In this document: piece by piece, positions 9,444-18,456 of the stretch
Numbering within the stretch: the stretch's first letter is position 1
Layout: the number at the start of each line of letters is the position of its first letter
DNA from: Pseudomonas sp. PICF141
GTDB lineage: Bacteria > Pseudomonadota > Gammaproteobacteria > Pseudomonadales > Pseudomonadaceae
Direction of reading: 5' to 3'
Assembly (NCBI RefSeq): GCF_002286815.1
Contig: NZ_MUNM01000041.1
Coordinates: 1 to 52,480, forward strand
Length of the DNA stretch: 52,480 bases
Notes under the pieces: generated by a model
The model's database searches: none
What the model saw: the letters and a program-made list of their open reading frames with translations, nothing else
Told to the model about the DNA's origin: nothing
Translations under genes and position numbers: made by a program

Positions 9444-10544
9444 TCAAATACGCCCAGCCGGTGCATACGGCGCCGGATCGATAATCGGTGCCCGCCCCAG
9501 CATCACATCGGCAAACAACTGACACGACGCCGGCGCCAGCACCAAGCCGTTTCGGTAGTGCCCGCAGTTGAGCCAAAGCCCCTCAAACCCCGGCACCCGA
9601 CCGATATAGGGAATCCCCTCCGGCGACCCCGGCCGTAGCCCGGCCCAATGCCCCACCACCTCGGCATCCGCCAGCGCCGGAATCAATTCCACCGCTGACG
9701 CCTTCAGGCTTTGAAGCGCTGTGTCAGTCGGCGTTTTATCGAAGCCTTCATGCTCCAGCGTACTGCCGATCAGGATGTGCCCGTCACGCCGAGGAATGGC
9801 ATAACGCCCCTTGGCCAGGACCATGCTCGGAAGGAAGTCGGCCGCGCACTTGTAGAGAATCATCTGGCCTTTGACCGGCTCGACCGGCAATTCCAGGCCC
9901 AGTTTTTTCAGCAAGTCACCGCTCCAGGCCCCAGCCGTCAGGACCACCTGATCCCCCGTAATGGCGCCCATCGAGGTCTGTACCCCGACCACCGTAGCAC
10001 CTTCACGGATAAATCCGCTGACCTCGCACTGCTCATGAATCGTCACGTTCGGCAGCGCCAGCAACGCTGCCTTGAGGGACTTCACCAGCCGTGGATTACG
10101 CACATTGGCCACATCGGCCATGTAGATCGCCCGGGAAAAACCGGCGCCCAATACCGGCACCGCATCGTGTGCGGCGGAGATATCCACAGCCCGCAACGGG
10201 CGGTTTTCCCGTTTGGCCCAGGCAAGCGCTTCGGCTTCGTCATCCAGGTCCAGCCAGTACAATCCGGTGGTATGCACTTCAGGATCGACACCCGTGGCGG
10301 TGAACAGGCGTTCCGCCAGCTGTGGATAAAAATCCTGGGACCAATGAGCCAGTGCAGTGACTGCCGGGCTGTAGCGCCACGGATAGAGTGGCGAAACAAT
10401 CCCGCCCCCGGCCCAGGACGACTCCTGACCGACATTCGAGCGGTCCAGCAGCACGACGCTCTGTACTTCGGACGCGAGATTGAACGCCGTCAGCAGGCCA
10501 ATCACCCCGCCGCCGACAATCACCACTTGCTGTTGCCTGCTCAT
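9444..10544 (-). CDS. thiO: glycine oxidase ThiO (FAD-dependent)
   Basis: Oxidises glycine to iminoglycine (dehydroglycine) for the thiazole moiety of thiamine, with release of H2O2. The 366-residue product begins with the FAD-binding motif VVIVGGGVIGLLTAFNL (GxGxxG at 11-16) and ends in a DAO-type GLRPGSPEGIPYIGR / GLWLNCGHYRNGLVLAP region. ATG 10544 is preferred to the TTG four codons upstream because it places the dinucleotide fold directly at the N-terminus. It lies downstream of the minor-pilin operon on the same strand, but a functional link is not expected. Confidence 0.93.
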   Translation of the reverse strand: MSRQQQVVIVGGGVIGLLTAFNLASEVQSVVLLDRSNVGQESSWAGGGIVSPLYPWRYSPAVTALAHWSQDFYPQLAERLFTATGVDPEVHTTGLYWLDLDDEAEALAWAKRENRPLRAVDISAAHDAVPVLGAGFSRAIYMADVANVRNPRLVKSLKAALLALPNVTIHEQCEVSGFIREGATVVGVQTSMGAITGDQVVLTAGAWSGDLLKKLGLELPVEPVKGQMILYKCAADFLPSMVLAKGRYAIPRRDGHILIGSTLEHEGFDKTPTDTALQSLKASAVELIPALADAEVVGHWAGLRPGSPEGIPYIGRVPGFEGLWLNCGHYRNGLVLAPASCQLFADVMLGRAPIIDPAPYAPAGRI

Positions 10545-10601
10545 GTTCTGATCCAACCGTTCAATAGACAGAGGGCGTAAAGGGCGCCCGGAAAGATAAC
10601 C

Positions 10602-11003
10602 TCAACGACCCCAGCAATCCTTGGTGGTCAGACCGGACGTGGCATTGACCATGCTTCTGACGCCGGTATTGGTGAGAGTGAAATCACCGCACTTGTCACT
10701 CGCCATGGTCGAACCGGCCTTGCGTGTTGCCGTCAGCAGGAAGGTCTGATCGGTCAGGGTCGGAGTGATGGTGTAGAAATCATTGCCGGCGCTCAGACCG
10801 GTGGCATTGGTGTAGACATTATTCTTCGAATAAAAGCGCTCAAGGATGTGTGCCTGCTCGGAAAGCAGCCCGGCCACTTCCGCTCGGCGCCCCTTTTTCA
10901 CGTACTCGGTGAGACTTGGATAGCCAATGGTGATGACGATCCCGATGATCGCAATCACGATCATGATTTCGATCAGGGTAAAGCCTCGGTTGGATCTGCG
11001 CAT
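10602..11003 (-). CDS. pilE: minor type IV pilin PilE
   Basis: A 133-residue class IVa prepilin. The type III leader ends RSNRG, and processing by PilD would leave mature F-T-L-I-E with the invariant Glu at +5 and a hydrophobic alpha-1 helix (IMIVIAIIGIVITIGYP). Two C-terminal cysteines (DKC...KDC) can close the D-region loop. It is the last gene of the leftward fimU-pilVWXY1E operon, 14 bp after the pilY1 stop. Minor pilins form the complex at the pilus tip that primes assembly together with PilY1. Confidence 0.93.
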   Translation of the reverse strand: MRRSNRGFTLIEIMIVIAIIGIVITIGYPSLTEYVKKGRRAEVAGLLSEQAHILERFYSKNNVYTNATGLSAGNDFYTITPTLTDQTFLLTATRKAGSTMASDKCGDFTLTNTGVRSMVNATSGLTTKDCWGR

Positions 11004-11017
11004 GCCTCAACTCTCAC

Positions 11018-14000
11018 TTACTGTATTTGTCGCCACATGATGCGACGGCCGCTGCCGCCACCGGATTTTTCCACCAGTGTGGTCACGCCACCACTGGAGT
11101 CGTTTACAACCTTGCGGGTTGCGTCGTTGACGACCGCGTTCAGGGTCGGGATACCACCGGTGAAAATCACCCCGCTGGAAATCGTGTCGGCGCTGTCGAC
11201 CACCCCGTCGGCATTGGTATCGAGCACAGCGTAATTGAGCATTTTACCGCTGAACGCATCGAGTTCGACCAGTTTGCCAGAGCCGAAGCTGGCGCAAGGG
11301 TCAACGGTATCCATACTGGCCGTGGTAAATACGATTCGCCCCGACACCAGGCTGGCCTGATTGATCACTCGCTCCCCGGTCAGTACGTTGTTGTAGACCA
11401 GCGGCAAGTACCAGCCTTTTTTTGCCGGGTAGATCACTTCGTTCTGGCTGGTGGTGATGAATTGCCCGCTGCTGCCAGAGAACACGCCGGTCACCGCCTG
11501 CGCCTGCAGGCTGGAAGTAGTGAATTGCCCCGCGCCTCCTTCGGCATCCCATACCGCATAAAACGCCTGTAGATCCTTGCTGGTCTTGTCGGCGGCTTCA
11601 TTGAGTTTGCCGGTGCCGAAAAACACTTGCTTGCCGCCCAATGCGTGATCGGCGAGCAGCGGTTGTACGGTGATCGGCTGGGTTGCGCCGCCCGCCGTGG
11701 TGAACAACGGCTTGCCGGAAAACCCCACCCCCCAGGTTTCGGTGGTGGTGCCACTCAAATCGAACTTCCACAACCGCCCTTTCAGGTCGCCACCATAGGC
11801 AGCCTGCACCACATTCTGCGAATTGACCCTGAGCTTCACCGACGACAGACCGTTAGTGGTTTCTGTGCTGTCGACCACGATTTTCCTGATCAGCGAGCCA
11901 TCGCGGATATCCACCACATACAGTGCAGCCACCCCGGAGTTGCTGCCATAACCATTGGAGATAAACGCGGCCCAGCGACCATCGGCCAAGCGTGCCACTT
12001 CTGGGCGCGCATAGGCATAACCCAGATCATTGAAAACGTTTGCCGTACTGGGCGTGGCCGGCGCGCTGATTTCCCACAACGCCTTAGTCGAATTACCGGC
12101 CGAGGCGTCGAACAATTGCAACGCATAGAAGGTTTTTCCGCCCGCCCCTGTTCCACCCATCGCCAGGGTTTTCCAGGTGCTGTCAAGTTGGGCATCGAAC
12201 ACGCCGACCTGACCGTCGACCAGATATTTGTGGCTCACACCGTTGATATAAGTGGGATCAGCAATGTAGCGCAATGACGGCAACACGCTGGAGGGCATAT
12301 AGCCGTAACGCCTTGTACCGTTGGTCGAGTTGATGACGTTTACAAAGCCATCGTTGGCGTTCACCACCAGGCTGGCGTTCATATTGGCGGCTTTGGTGGC
12401 GAGGTAAGCGCTGTAGGTGGTATCGCCCACCAGATCGGACGCGGTCTGGTCCGTGGGTGCAGCCAGTACGAGAGGCGAATTGATGATATCGCCAAGCAAT
12501 ACACTGCGCGCTCTCAACCCGCTTTTGTGGATGCCCTTGCTCCACTCCACCAGATCGCTGCCGGTAATACCGACGGGCAGGCTCTGGCTTAGAGAAGCTT
12601 GCTGCGCCGGGGAGAAATTGCTGTAGGCCAAGCTAACAACGGAGTTGGTCAGGGTATTCCAGGACTGGTAAGTCGGGGCGGTAGCACCGGGCACGATGGT
12701 GGTATCGGTCGTCCACAGCACCGCGGCTGTGTTCACCGCACCCGCCGAGGTGAAGCCAAAAGATTTCACGGTGCCGCGCCAGTCCTTGGGGTCGTAGCTG
12801 GTCTGGAAGTAGTTCGAATTGCTGGTCAGGGTCGTGCCATTGGTCACACCGCTGCCGCCAGAGCCCGCTCTGGAGGTGATATCGCTCAAGGCTGAAGACA
12901 ATGCGCTGTTGAGCTCGGCGCCGTCGATCGCCTGGTAATACTTGCCCTGCCCATAGGTCGCGGCGTCCGCCAGCATCTGGTTTGCCGCAGTGAAACCCAG
13001 GGTATAGGTATTCATGTTTTGTTTTGAAAAATCCGGGGCATTCCAGCTCTTGCCCGTGGCATCGGTTCCAGTGGAGCGCATGTCGATGTCGAAGGCGAAC
13101 TTGGCGATGTCATCCAGGAACAGGGTATCGCCCTCCTTGTCGCCGAAACGATCGGCCCCGTCATTACTGCTGATACCATCCCAGTTCGGTAACTGGTTGC
13201 CACCCAGCGGATCGTCAGTCGGAAAGGTATGGTCGAAGGTTGGCAAACCACCTGTGATTACCACGCCATAATTTCTCTGGCAGCGATACTGAATCGGGCT
13301 GGTGTAGGTGGTGGGCGTCGAGTTGTTGTACGGCGTCATGCCACGAAAATAACGGGTGATCTCGTAATAGGCTTCAGCCAGGGGTGTACTGGCCTGGGCG
13401 CTCAGTTCATCGATTCCGGCAATCAATTCATTGTAGTTGGCATCGGCCTCAGCCTGGGTCACGGTGCCGCTGGCGGCCGACAAATCACTGATCGAGCGGA
13501 CGATGTAACCGCCGTCATTCTTATGGTTGCCGACCGCCAGGTTGAATGTTGCCAGACCGATGCGTAGCGAGCGGTTGCTGGTCACCAACGTCTTGGAAAC
13601 GTTGCGCGCCACGTTCATCCGGTAATCATTGGGAATCGAACCATCGGTGAAATCCCGGTCGGCGTTGTTGGCCAGGCTGATCAGGTACGACAAGTATTTA
13701 GCCGAATAGAGCGTGTCTTCGCGCCCCACCGGATCGGGAAGCTTCAGGCAAAGTGATTCCAGACCGAGAAGGCTGTTTTTATAAAACCCGTACCATCCAT
13801 CCTTCGTACATGTCCCATGAGTCAAACTCGACAGGGCAATATTGTTATCGGTCATGTCGAGTTCGCGACCTTTCAAGCACGAACCATTCGAAAGGCAAAT
13901 AGCCACCGGGGGGCGTGAGAGGGTCGGATCGAAACCTGCCGCCCAGATAATGCTGTTCATGCTCGCCGAATCATCAAGTAACAGCATTACATTGGGTGCC

Positions 14001-14140
14001 ACGGCGGCGGCGTTCAACAGCGGCGAATCCGAGGGCGTGAAGGCGTAAGCCGGCGCTGCCAGATAAAGGCTCGATGCCGCGCCGAAAAACAGCTGCAATA
14101 ACCAGCGGCGCCAGCCTGGGCGGGTCTCAGTACTTCGCAT
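11018..14140 (-). CDS. pilY1: type IV pilus tip adhesin/biogenesis factor PilY1
   Basis: Large secreted tip protein that primes pili and mediates adhesion and surface sensing. The product is 1040 residues, with a signal peptide (about 1-33, ending AYA) and an N-terminal von Willebrand A domain starting with the MIDAS motif D56-D-S58-A-S60. The C-terminal half is the PilY1-type beta-propeller with repeated GGDLKGRLWKFDLSG-like blades. A calcium-binding loop DTNADGVVD starts at residue 974, only about 65 residues from the end. ATG 14140 has GGAG 9 nt upstream and overlaps pilX by 14 bp; an in-frame GTG 18 bp earlier is the alternative. No pilY2 gene separates it from pilE. Confidence 0.94.
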   Translation of the reverse strand: MRSTETRPGWRRWLLQLFFGAASSLYLAAPAYAFTPSDSPLLNAAAVAPNVMLLLDDSASMNSIIWAAGFDPTLSRPPVAICLSNGSCLKGRELDMTDNNIALSSLTHGTCTKDGWYGFYKNSLLGLESLCLKLPDPVGREDTLYSAKYLSYLISLANNADRDFTDGSIPNDYRMNVARNVSKTLVTSNRSLRIGLATFNLAVGNHKNDGGYIVRSISDLSAASGTVTQAEADANYNELIAGIDELSAQASTPLAEAYYEITRYFRGMTPYNNSTPTTYTSPIQYRCQRNYGVVITGGLPTFDHTFPTDDPLGGNQLPNWDGISSNDGADRFGDKEGDTLFLDDIAKFAFDIDMRSTGTDATGKSWNAPDFSKQNMNTYTLGFTAANQMLADAATYGQGKYYQAIDGAELNSALSSALSDITSRAGSGGSGVTNGTTLTSNSNYFQTSYDPKDWRGTVKSFGFTSAGAVNTAAVLWTTDTTIVPGATAPTYQSWNTLTNSVVSLAYSNFSPAQQASLSQSLPVGITGSDLVEWSKGIHKSGLRARSVLLGDIINSPLVLAAPTDQTASDLVGDTTYSAYLATKAANMNASLVVNANDGFVNVINSTNGTRRYGYMPSSVLPSLRYIADPTYINGVSHKYLVDGQVGVFDAQLDSTWKTLAMGGTGAGGKTFYALQLFDASAGNSTKALWEISAPATPSTANVFNDLGYAYARPEVARLADGRWAAFISNGYGSNSGVAALYVVDIRDGSLIRKIVVDSTETTNGLSSVKLRVNSQNVVQAAYGGDLKGRLWKFDLSGTTTETWGVGFSGKPLFTTAGGATQPITVQPLLADHALGGKQVFFGTGKLNEAADKTSKDLQAFYAVWDAEGGAGQFTTSSLQAQAVTGVFSGSSGQFITTSQNEVIYPAKKGWYLPLVYNNVLTGERVINQASLVSGRIVFTTASMDTVDPCASFGSGKLVELDAFSGKMLNYAVLDTNADGVVDSADTISSGVIFTGGIPTLNAVVNDATRKVVNDSSGGVTTLVEKSGGGSGRRIMWRQIQ

Positions 14141-14606
14141 AGATACTCTCCACCACACTGCGCGAATTGCCCGCGATGCCCACGGCGGTCACCCGGTACA
14201 GCGTTGCCGACGTGTTGCTCGGTACGTTCACGGCCGTCAGGGTCGTCCCAATGTTCTGCACCCCGTAAAAGCCGTTGCCGGCGGCGATCCAGGTCACTCC
14301 CGAGGTGGAGTTGAAGCCGGCGGCGGTAATGATCGAGGCCTCGGCCGGCGGCGCGCATTGGCTGGTACCGCTGCAAACCGGTAATGAATAGGTGTTCAGT
14401 TGCACCGCGCTTTCGCCGATACGCAATGCCGCTTCCGCCCCCTGGAATGACTGGTTGCGCAGGATCACGCTGCCGGCCATTTTTTCCTGCAACGTAGCGC
14501 TCTGCATCGACGAAAGACCAATCAAGGTCAGCACCAGAAGAAACACCAGGCTGACCAACAGCGCCATGCCGCGCTGGGCGTGAGGGGGCGTGGGAGAAAT
14601 ATTCAT
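14127..14606 (-). CDS. pilX: minor pilin PilX
   Basis: A 159-residue prepilin-like protein with leader HAQRG and mature M-A-L-L-V followed by a long hydrophobic helix. The +5 residue is Val rather than Glu, as in tip-located GspK/PilX-type subunits. ATG 14606 has a strong GGGGAGGG site; an in-frame ATG at 14621 overlaps the pilW stop as ATGA but has little upstream ribosome-binding sequence, so both starts may be used. The 3' end overlaps pilY1. It belongs to the core tip-priming complex with PilV, PilW, FimU and PilE. Confidence 0.9.
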   Translation of the reverse strand: MNISPTPPHAQRGMALLVSLVFLLVLTLIGLSSMQSATLQEKMAGSVILRNQSFQGAEAALRIGESAVQLNTYSLPVCSGTSQCAPPAEASIITAAGFNSTSGVTWIAAGNGFYGVQNIGTTLTAVNVPSNTSATLYRVTAVGIAGNSRSVVESIYAKY

Positions 14607-14617
14607 CGGCCCTCCCC

Positions 14618-15331
14618 TCATGGCAACCGGTTGCGCAAGGCGGCAACCACGTTGAAGGTTTGATCGCTGACCCGGTGGTTCGGGTCGCTCAGTGTCAGGG
14701 TCAGTCGCACACTTCGGATCCGTGCCGGATCGGACGGGTTGCTGCTGTAGCTGGAAGCGGCCGTATCTGTGGCGGAGCTGGCAAGGCCGAAGCTCACCTT
14801 GAACTCGCGGACATTGTTCACCAGCACCTGCTGCGTCGGCGTGCCGGCACCAGAGCCCATCAGCAGTTGGTTGTTGCTGAAGCTGTAGACCAACCGCCGG
14901 ATCGGAAACGCCAACTGCCCGGATGTGGTCGTTCGTGGACCGGAGTAGGCCGTTGCAGTGTTACGACAGTCCGAAATGACCGTCCAGGTCGGCGTTCCGC
15001 CACTGCCGCCGACATCGGCGGTGACAAGCGTTAATTTGAGGTTGGCATTGTCCCAACTGATCGGCGTGATCTGACTGGCATTGAAGCTCCCTGCCGAGCT
15101 GGCATCGATAATCGTGCCCAGGCAACCGAACATGCCGACCATGCGGATTTCCTGAATCATCTTGCTCAGGACGAACCGTGCATCTTCCTGCATGCCGGCG
15201 GCAGTGCTCTGGCTGACGTAGGTATTTTTAGCGGCGATGAAGATCTGCGCCACGCCAAGAACCACGACCAGACTCAACGCCAGGGCGATCAGTAACTCGA
15301 TCAGGCCGAAGCCTTTGCTGGTTCTGATCAT
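14618..15331 (-). CDS. pilW: minor pilin PilW
   Basis: A 237-residue prepilin with leader MIRTSKG and mature F-G-L-I-E, Glu at +5, then a hydrophobic helix LLIALALSLVVVLGVAQIF. The size fits PilW, the largest minor pilin apart from PilY1. Its ATG overlaps the pilV stop codon by 4 bp (ATGA), indicating coupled translation. Two cysteines (FGCLG and SDCRN) may form a disulfide after export. Confidence 0.92.
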   Translation of the reverse strand: MIRTSKGFGLIELLIALALSLVVVLGVAQIFIAAKNTYVSQSTAAGMQEDARFVLSKMIQEIRMVGMFGCLGTIIDASSAGSFNASQITPISWDNANLKLTLVTADVGGSGGTPTWTVISDCRNTATAYSGPRTTTSGQLAFPIRRLVYSFSNNQLLMGSGAGTPTQQVLVNNVREFKVSFGLASSATDTAASSYSSNPSDPARIRSVRLTLTLSDPNHRVSDQTFNVVAALRNRLP

Positions 15332-15777
15332 GGTGTTGTGGCCGGATCGACGGTGGCGCGACTGGTGAGGACGAAGCTGCGGCGCGAGTCGGCGCTATTG
15401 GCGGCCCGTGAGTCGTCCCAGGTAATGGTGATGGTGTATACCCGCTGGTTGCGGGTAATGCTGCCGGTCGCCGTGGCGCCGCCGAAATTGACGATGTTGG
15501 AGGTGAAGTCGTAAAGGTCCTGATCCCGGGCCACGCTCAGGTTGCCGGAGGTCGGTGGCGTGATGGTGTAATCGGCGCCGGAGTTGGCACGAATGCGGTC
15601 CATCATGTCGTAAGCGATAAAACTCGCCTGGCTGGTCATCCGCGAGCTGTCGGTGTACTTCAGCGCATTGAGCTGAATCGCCGCCGCGCCCAATAACCCC
15701 ACGGCCAAAACCAACAACGCGACCAATACCTCGATCAGCGTCATGCCCTCCTGTGCGCGCTTGCTCCAACCCCTCAT
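15328..15777 (-). CDS. pilV: minor pilin PilV
   Basis: A 149-residue prepilin with a 12-residue leader ending QEG and mature M-T-L-I-E followed by VLVALLVLAVGLLGAAAIQ, the PilV-type N-terminus. The start at 15777 overlaps the fimU stop as ATGA; an in-frame start 39 bp upstream would lie wholly inside fimU. Like its neighbours it is expected to be cut by PilD and built into the initiation complex of the pilus. Confidence 0.92.
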   Translation of the reverse strand: MRGWSKRAQEGMTLIEVLVALLVLAVGLLGAAAIQLNALKYTDSSRMTSQASFIAYDMMDRIRANSGADYTITPPTSGNLSVARDQDLYDFTSNIVNFGGATATGSITRNQRVYTITITWDDSRAANSADSRRSFVLTSRATVDPATTP

Positions 15778-16247
15778 CCGCAGCTTCCACCCAATAGAAT
15801 TCGTCCGTTCAAACACACATTCAGCGTCCTGTTCTGTGCCCCCAGTACATAACTGATCACGACGGCCGTGGACGGTGCCGACAAACCGCCCAGATTGTTG
15901 AAATCAATAGCGGTCACTCCTGAGGTTAGCGTCAGAGTTGCACCACTGCTCATCGCTGGAACAACCCGCAATACATTAGCCGGATTGCCAGTACCGTCAT
16001 AAACGGCCAGCTCGCCGGTCCAGACGCTGCCGCCGGCTGTCGGGCGAACCCGGGTGGTCAGACCCCGGTCAATCGCCTCAAGCCGGGCGAAATTGAGCGC
16101 GCGTTGCAGGTCGCCGATTTCGGTATCGGCCTTGGTGTTTTGCACCGAGCGGTTAAACGCCGGAACGGCCAGGGTAATCAGAATCAGAAACACGGCGAGC
16201 GTGATCAGCAGCTCGATCAGCGTGAAACCTTTTGTACGATGATCCAT
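15774..16247 (-). CDS. fimU: minor pilin FimU (GspH/FimT family)
   Basis: First gene of the leftward minor-pilin operon; 157 residues. The leader MDHRTKG precedes mature F-T-L-I-E and the helix LLITLAVFLILITLAVPAF. The C-terminal GspH-type beta domain ends in a Cys pair (NVCLNGRILLGGSCG). ATG 16247 has a GGAGGG ribosome-binding site 6 nt upstream; the 44-codon in-frame extension upstream has no leader features and is rejected. It is divergent from the fimT-like gene across 130 bp, where the promoters of both must lie. Confidence 0.9.
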   Translation of the reverse strand: MDHRTKGFTLIELLITLAVFLILITLAVPAFNRSVQNTKADTEIGDLQRALNFARLEAIDRGLTTRVRPTAGGSVWTGELAVYDGTGNPANVLRVVPAMSSGATLTLTSGVTAIDFNNLGGLSAPSTAVVISYVLGAQNRTLNVCLNGRILLGGSCG

Positions 16248-16377
16248 CGGTGCCCTCCGTTGCCGTCGGCTATACCTGCTTCTACACGCTAGAACATTCG
16301 ACCGGCAGATGTACGGTTGTTTTGCCATTACCGCGCGCGGATCGCGCGGGCCGCAGTACTCCAGGGAGGGAGATAAC

Positions 16378-16935
16378 ATGCATCAGCAAGGTTTCAGCCT
16401 GATCGAACTGCTCATGGGACTGACAATTGTCGGGATTGTTCTGCTGTTGGTCAGCCCGGCATTCGCTGCACTGACAGAATCAAACCATCGAGAGCAGGCC
16501 GCGCAGTCGATTGTCAGCGGTATGCGTACTGCCAGAACCGCGGCTATCACCCGCAATCAGAGCGTGGTGATACACGGCATCAACGGCGACTGGGGCCAGG
16601 GTTGGCGGATCATTCTGGATGTCAGCGGTAAAGGCCCGGAGGACAGCAGCAATCCGCTACTGATAGAGCACGCGAGTAGCACCCGGTTGCCGATTGTCGG
16701 CAATTGGGGGGTCAAACGTTTCGTGCGCTTCAGCAGTCTGGGCGAACCGTTGATGCCCGGACGGGCCTTTCAAGCGGGGACATTGCACTTATGCGCACGC
16801 CACGAACCGGTGAGTCAGCTCCAGGTGGTACTGGCCCGGACCGGTCGCGTCAGCCTGCGCAGCGATAAAACTGAACAGGTGCTGTGCGCTAAGCAAAAAA
16901 GCGTTAAGGCAAAGAGCGCACGCGCAACTCTTTAG
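16378..16935 (+). CDS. fimT: GspH/FimT family pseudopilin
   Basis: A 185-residue prepilin with an unusually short leader MHQQG, mature F-S-L-I-E and a GspH-type domain with two cysteines (LCARHEP and VLCAKQK). ATG 16378 has an AGGGAGGGAG site. The last 30 residues are basic (Lys/Arg-rich). It is on the opposite strand to the rest of the pilin genes, and its 3' end overlaps the 3' end of convergent ispH by 32 bp. FimT-type proteins have been linked to DNA uptake in some bacteria; whether that applies here is inference. The symbol is by family and position. Confidence 0.82.
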   Translation: MHQQGFSLIELLMGLTIVGIVLLLVSPAFAALTESNHREQAAQSIVSGMRTARTAAITRNQSVVIHGINGDWGQGWRIILDVSGKGPEDSSNPLLIEHASSTRLPIVGNWGVKRFVRFSSLGEPLMPGRAFQAGTLHLCARHEPVSQLQVVLARTGRVSLRSDKTEQVLCAKQKSVKAKSARATL

Positions 16936-17851
16936 GCATGGAGAACGTGATGTTCTCCTCGCGACCGGCCAGCTCGTCAGCCCCGGTGGCCCCCCAAGCC
17001 TGCAACTGTCGGATCACGCCACGCACCAGAACTTCCGGCGCGGAGGCACCAGCGGTGATGCCAATACGCTCGACACCATCGAACCAGCTCTTTTGCAGGT
17101 CTTCGGCGCCATCGATCAGATAGGCCGGAGTGGCCATGCGCTCCGCCAGTTCACGCAGGCGATTGGAGTTGGAACTGTTCGGGCTGCCGACCACCAGCAC
17201 CACGTCGCATTCGTCCGCCAGTTGCTTCACGGCGTCCTGGCGGTTTTGCGTGGCGTAGCAGATGTCGTCCTTGCGTGGACCGCCGATCGCCGGGAAACGT
17301 GTACGCAGGGCGTCGATCACGCGACTGGTATCGTCCATGGACAGGGTGGTCTGGGTAACGAAGGCCAGTTTCTCAGGGTTGTTCACCTGCAACGCGGCGA
17401 CGTCTTTCTCGTCCTCGACCAGATAGATCGCACCACCATTGCTGCCATCGTACTGGCCCATGGTGCCTTCGACTTCCGGGTGACCGGCATGGCCGATAAG
17501 GATGCATTCACGGCCGTCGCGGCTGTAACGCGCGACTTCGATGTGCACCTTGGTCACCAGCGGGCAGGTCGCGTCGAATACCTTCAGACCACGGCCAGCG
17601 GCTTCGGTACGCACGGCTTGGGAAACGCCATGGGCGCTGAAGATCACGATTACGTCGTCCGGTACCTGATCCAGTTCTTCGACGAAGATCGCCCCACGGG
17701 CGCGCAAGTCTTCGACGACGAATTTGTTGTGAACCACTTCGTGGCGCACGTAAATCGGCGGCCCGAAGACTTCCAGGGCGCGGTTGACGATTTCGATCGC
17801 CCGGTCCACACCGGCGCAGAAGCCACGGGGATTGGCGAGTTTGATTTGCAT
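16904..17851 (-). CDS. ispH: 4-hydroxy-3-methylbut-2-enyl diphosphate reductase IspH (LytB)
   Basis: Last enzyme of the MEP pathway; reduces HMBPP to IPP and DMAPP with a [4Fe-4S] cluster. The 315-residue product keeps the three cluster cysteines: Cys12 (NPRGFCAG), Cys96 (FDATCPLV) and Cys198 ([10 protein letters not shown]). It is the last gene of the leftward string murJ-ribF-ileS-lspA-fkpB-ispH. A REP pair lies in the 152-bp gap behind fkpB. The 3' end overlaps the convergent fimT-like gene by 32 bp. Confidence 0.98.
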   Translation of the reverse strand: MQIKLANPRGFCAGVDRAIEIVNRALEVFGPPIYVRHEVVHNKFVVEDLRARGAIFVEELDQVPDDVIVIFSAHGVSQAVRTEAAGRGLKVFDATCPLVTKVHIEVARYSRDGRECILIGHAGHPEVEGTMGQYDGSNGGAIYLVEDEKDVAALQVNNPEKLAFVTQTTLSMDDTSRVIDALRTRFPAIGGPRKDDICYATQNRQDAVKQLADECDVVLVVGSPNSSNSNRLRELAERMATPAYLIDGAEDLQKSWFDGVERIGITAGASAPEVLVRGVIRQLQAWGATGADELAGREENITFSMPKELRVRSLP

Positions 17852-17896
17852 GCTGTGCCTCGTGTCTTGCGCGCGAAAAATTGGATCATTGCAATC

Positions 17897-17990
17897 CCTG
17901 TGGGAGCGGGCTTGCCCGCGATGAGGGCCTGATCGCCAACTCGGATGTCGGCTGATGTACCGCTATCGCGGGCAAACCCGCTCCCACAGG
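17897..17990. repeat. inverted REP pair between fkpB and ispH
   Basis: Opposite-facing units, with core GTGGGAGCGGGCTTGCCCGC at the left and the mirror copy at 17964-17990, enclose about 40 bp. The sequence class differs from the main class (GCGGGCTTGCCCGC rather than GCGAGGCTTGCCCGC). It sits inside a likely operon, so it may act as an mRNA processing or stability element. Confidence 0.85.
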
Positions 17991-18003
17991 TCTGCTTTGT
18001 TTC

Positions 18004-18456
18004 TTACAGTGCTTTGACGGAAATGATTTCCACGTCAAAGGTCAGCGTCTTGCCAGCCAGCGGGTGATTGAAGTCGACGGTCACCTGGGCGTTACAGAAT
18101 TCTTTCACCACACCGGGCAGCTCAGTATTGGCCGCATCGTTGAAGATCACCAGCAAGCCAGACGACAGTTCCATATCCTTGAACTGCGAGCGCGGGATGC
18201 TCTGTACGTTTTGCGGGTTCGGCTGACCAAAGGCGTTTTCCGGCGCAATGGTCAAGGTACGTTTGTCGCCGGCCTTGAAGCCGAACAGCGCCGCTTCGAA
18301 ACCTGGCAACAGGCTGCCGTCGCCAACTTTGAAGGTCGCCGGGGCTTTGTCGAAGGTACTGTCGACGGTGTCGCCGTTCTCCAGGCGCAATGCAAAGTGC
18401 AAGGTGACTTCCGTGTTCTGGCCGATGCGATGCTCAGCCAATAACTGTTCAGTCAT
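18004..18456 (-). CDS. fkpB: FKBP-type peptidyl-prolyl cis-trans isomerase FkpB (SlpA)
   Basis: A 150-residue SlpA/FkpB-type PPIase: an FKBP half (VTLHFALRLENGDTVDSTF, GDGSLLPGFEAALFG) with the inserted IF chaperone flap containing PENAFG and VQSIPRSQF. It is probably cytoplasmic since no signal peptide is seen. ATG 18456 overlaps the end of lspA by 8 bp; the upstream in-frame extension of 15 codons would reach further into lspA. It is cotranscribed with lspA and ileS. Confidence 0.95.
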   Translation of the reverse strand: MTEQLLAEHRIGQNTEVTLHFALRLENGDTVDSTFDKAPATFKVGDGSLLPGFEAALFGFKAGDKRTLTIAPENAFGQPNPQNVQSIPRSQFKDMELSSGLLVIFNDAANTELPGVVKEFCNAQVTVDFNHPLAGKTLTFDVEIISVKAL

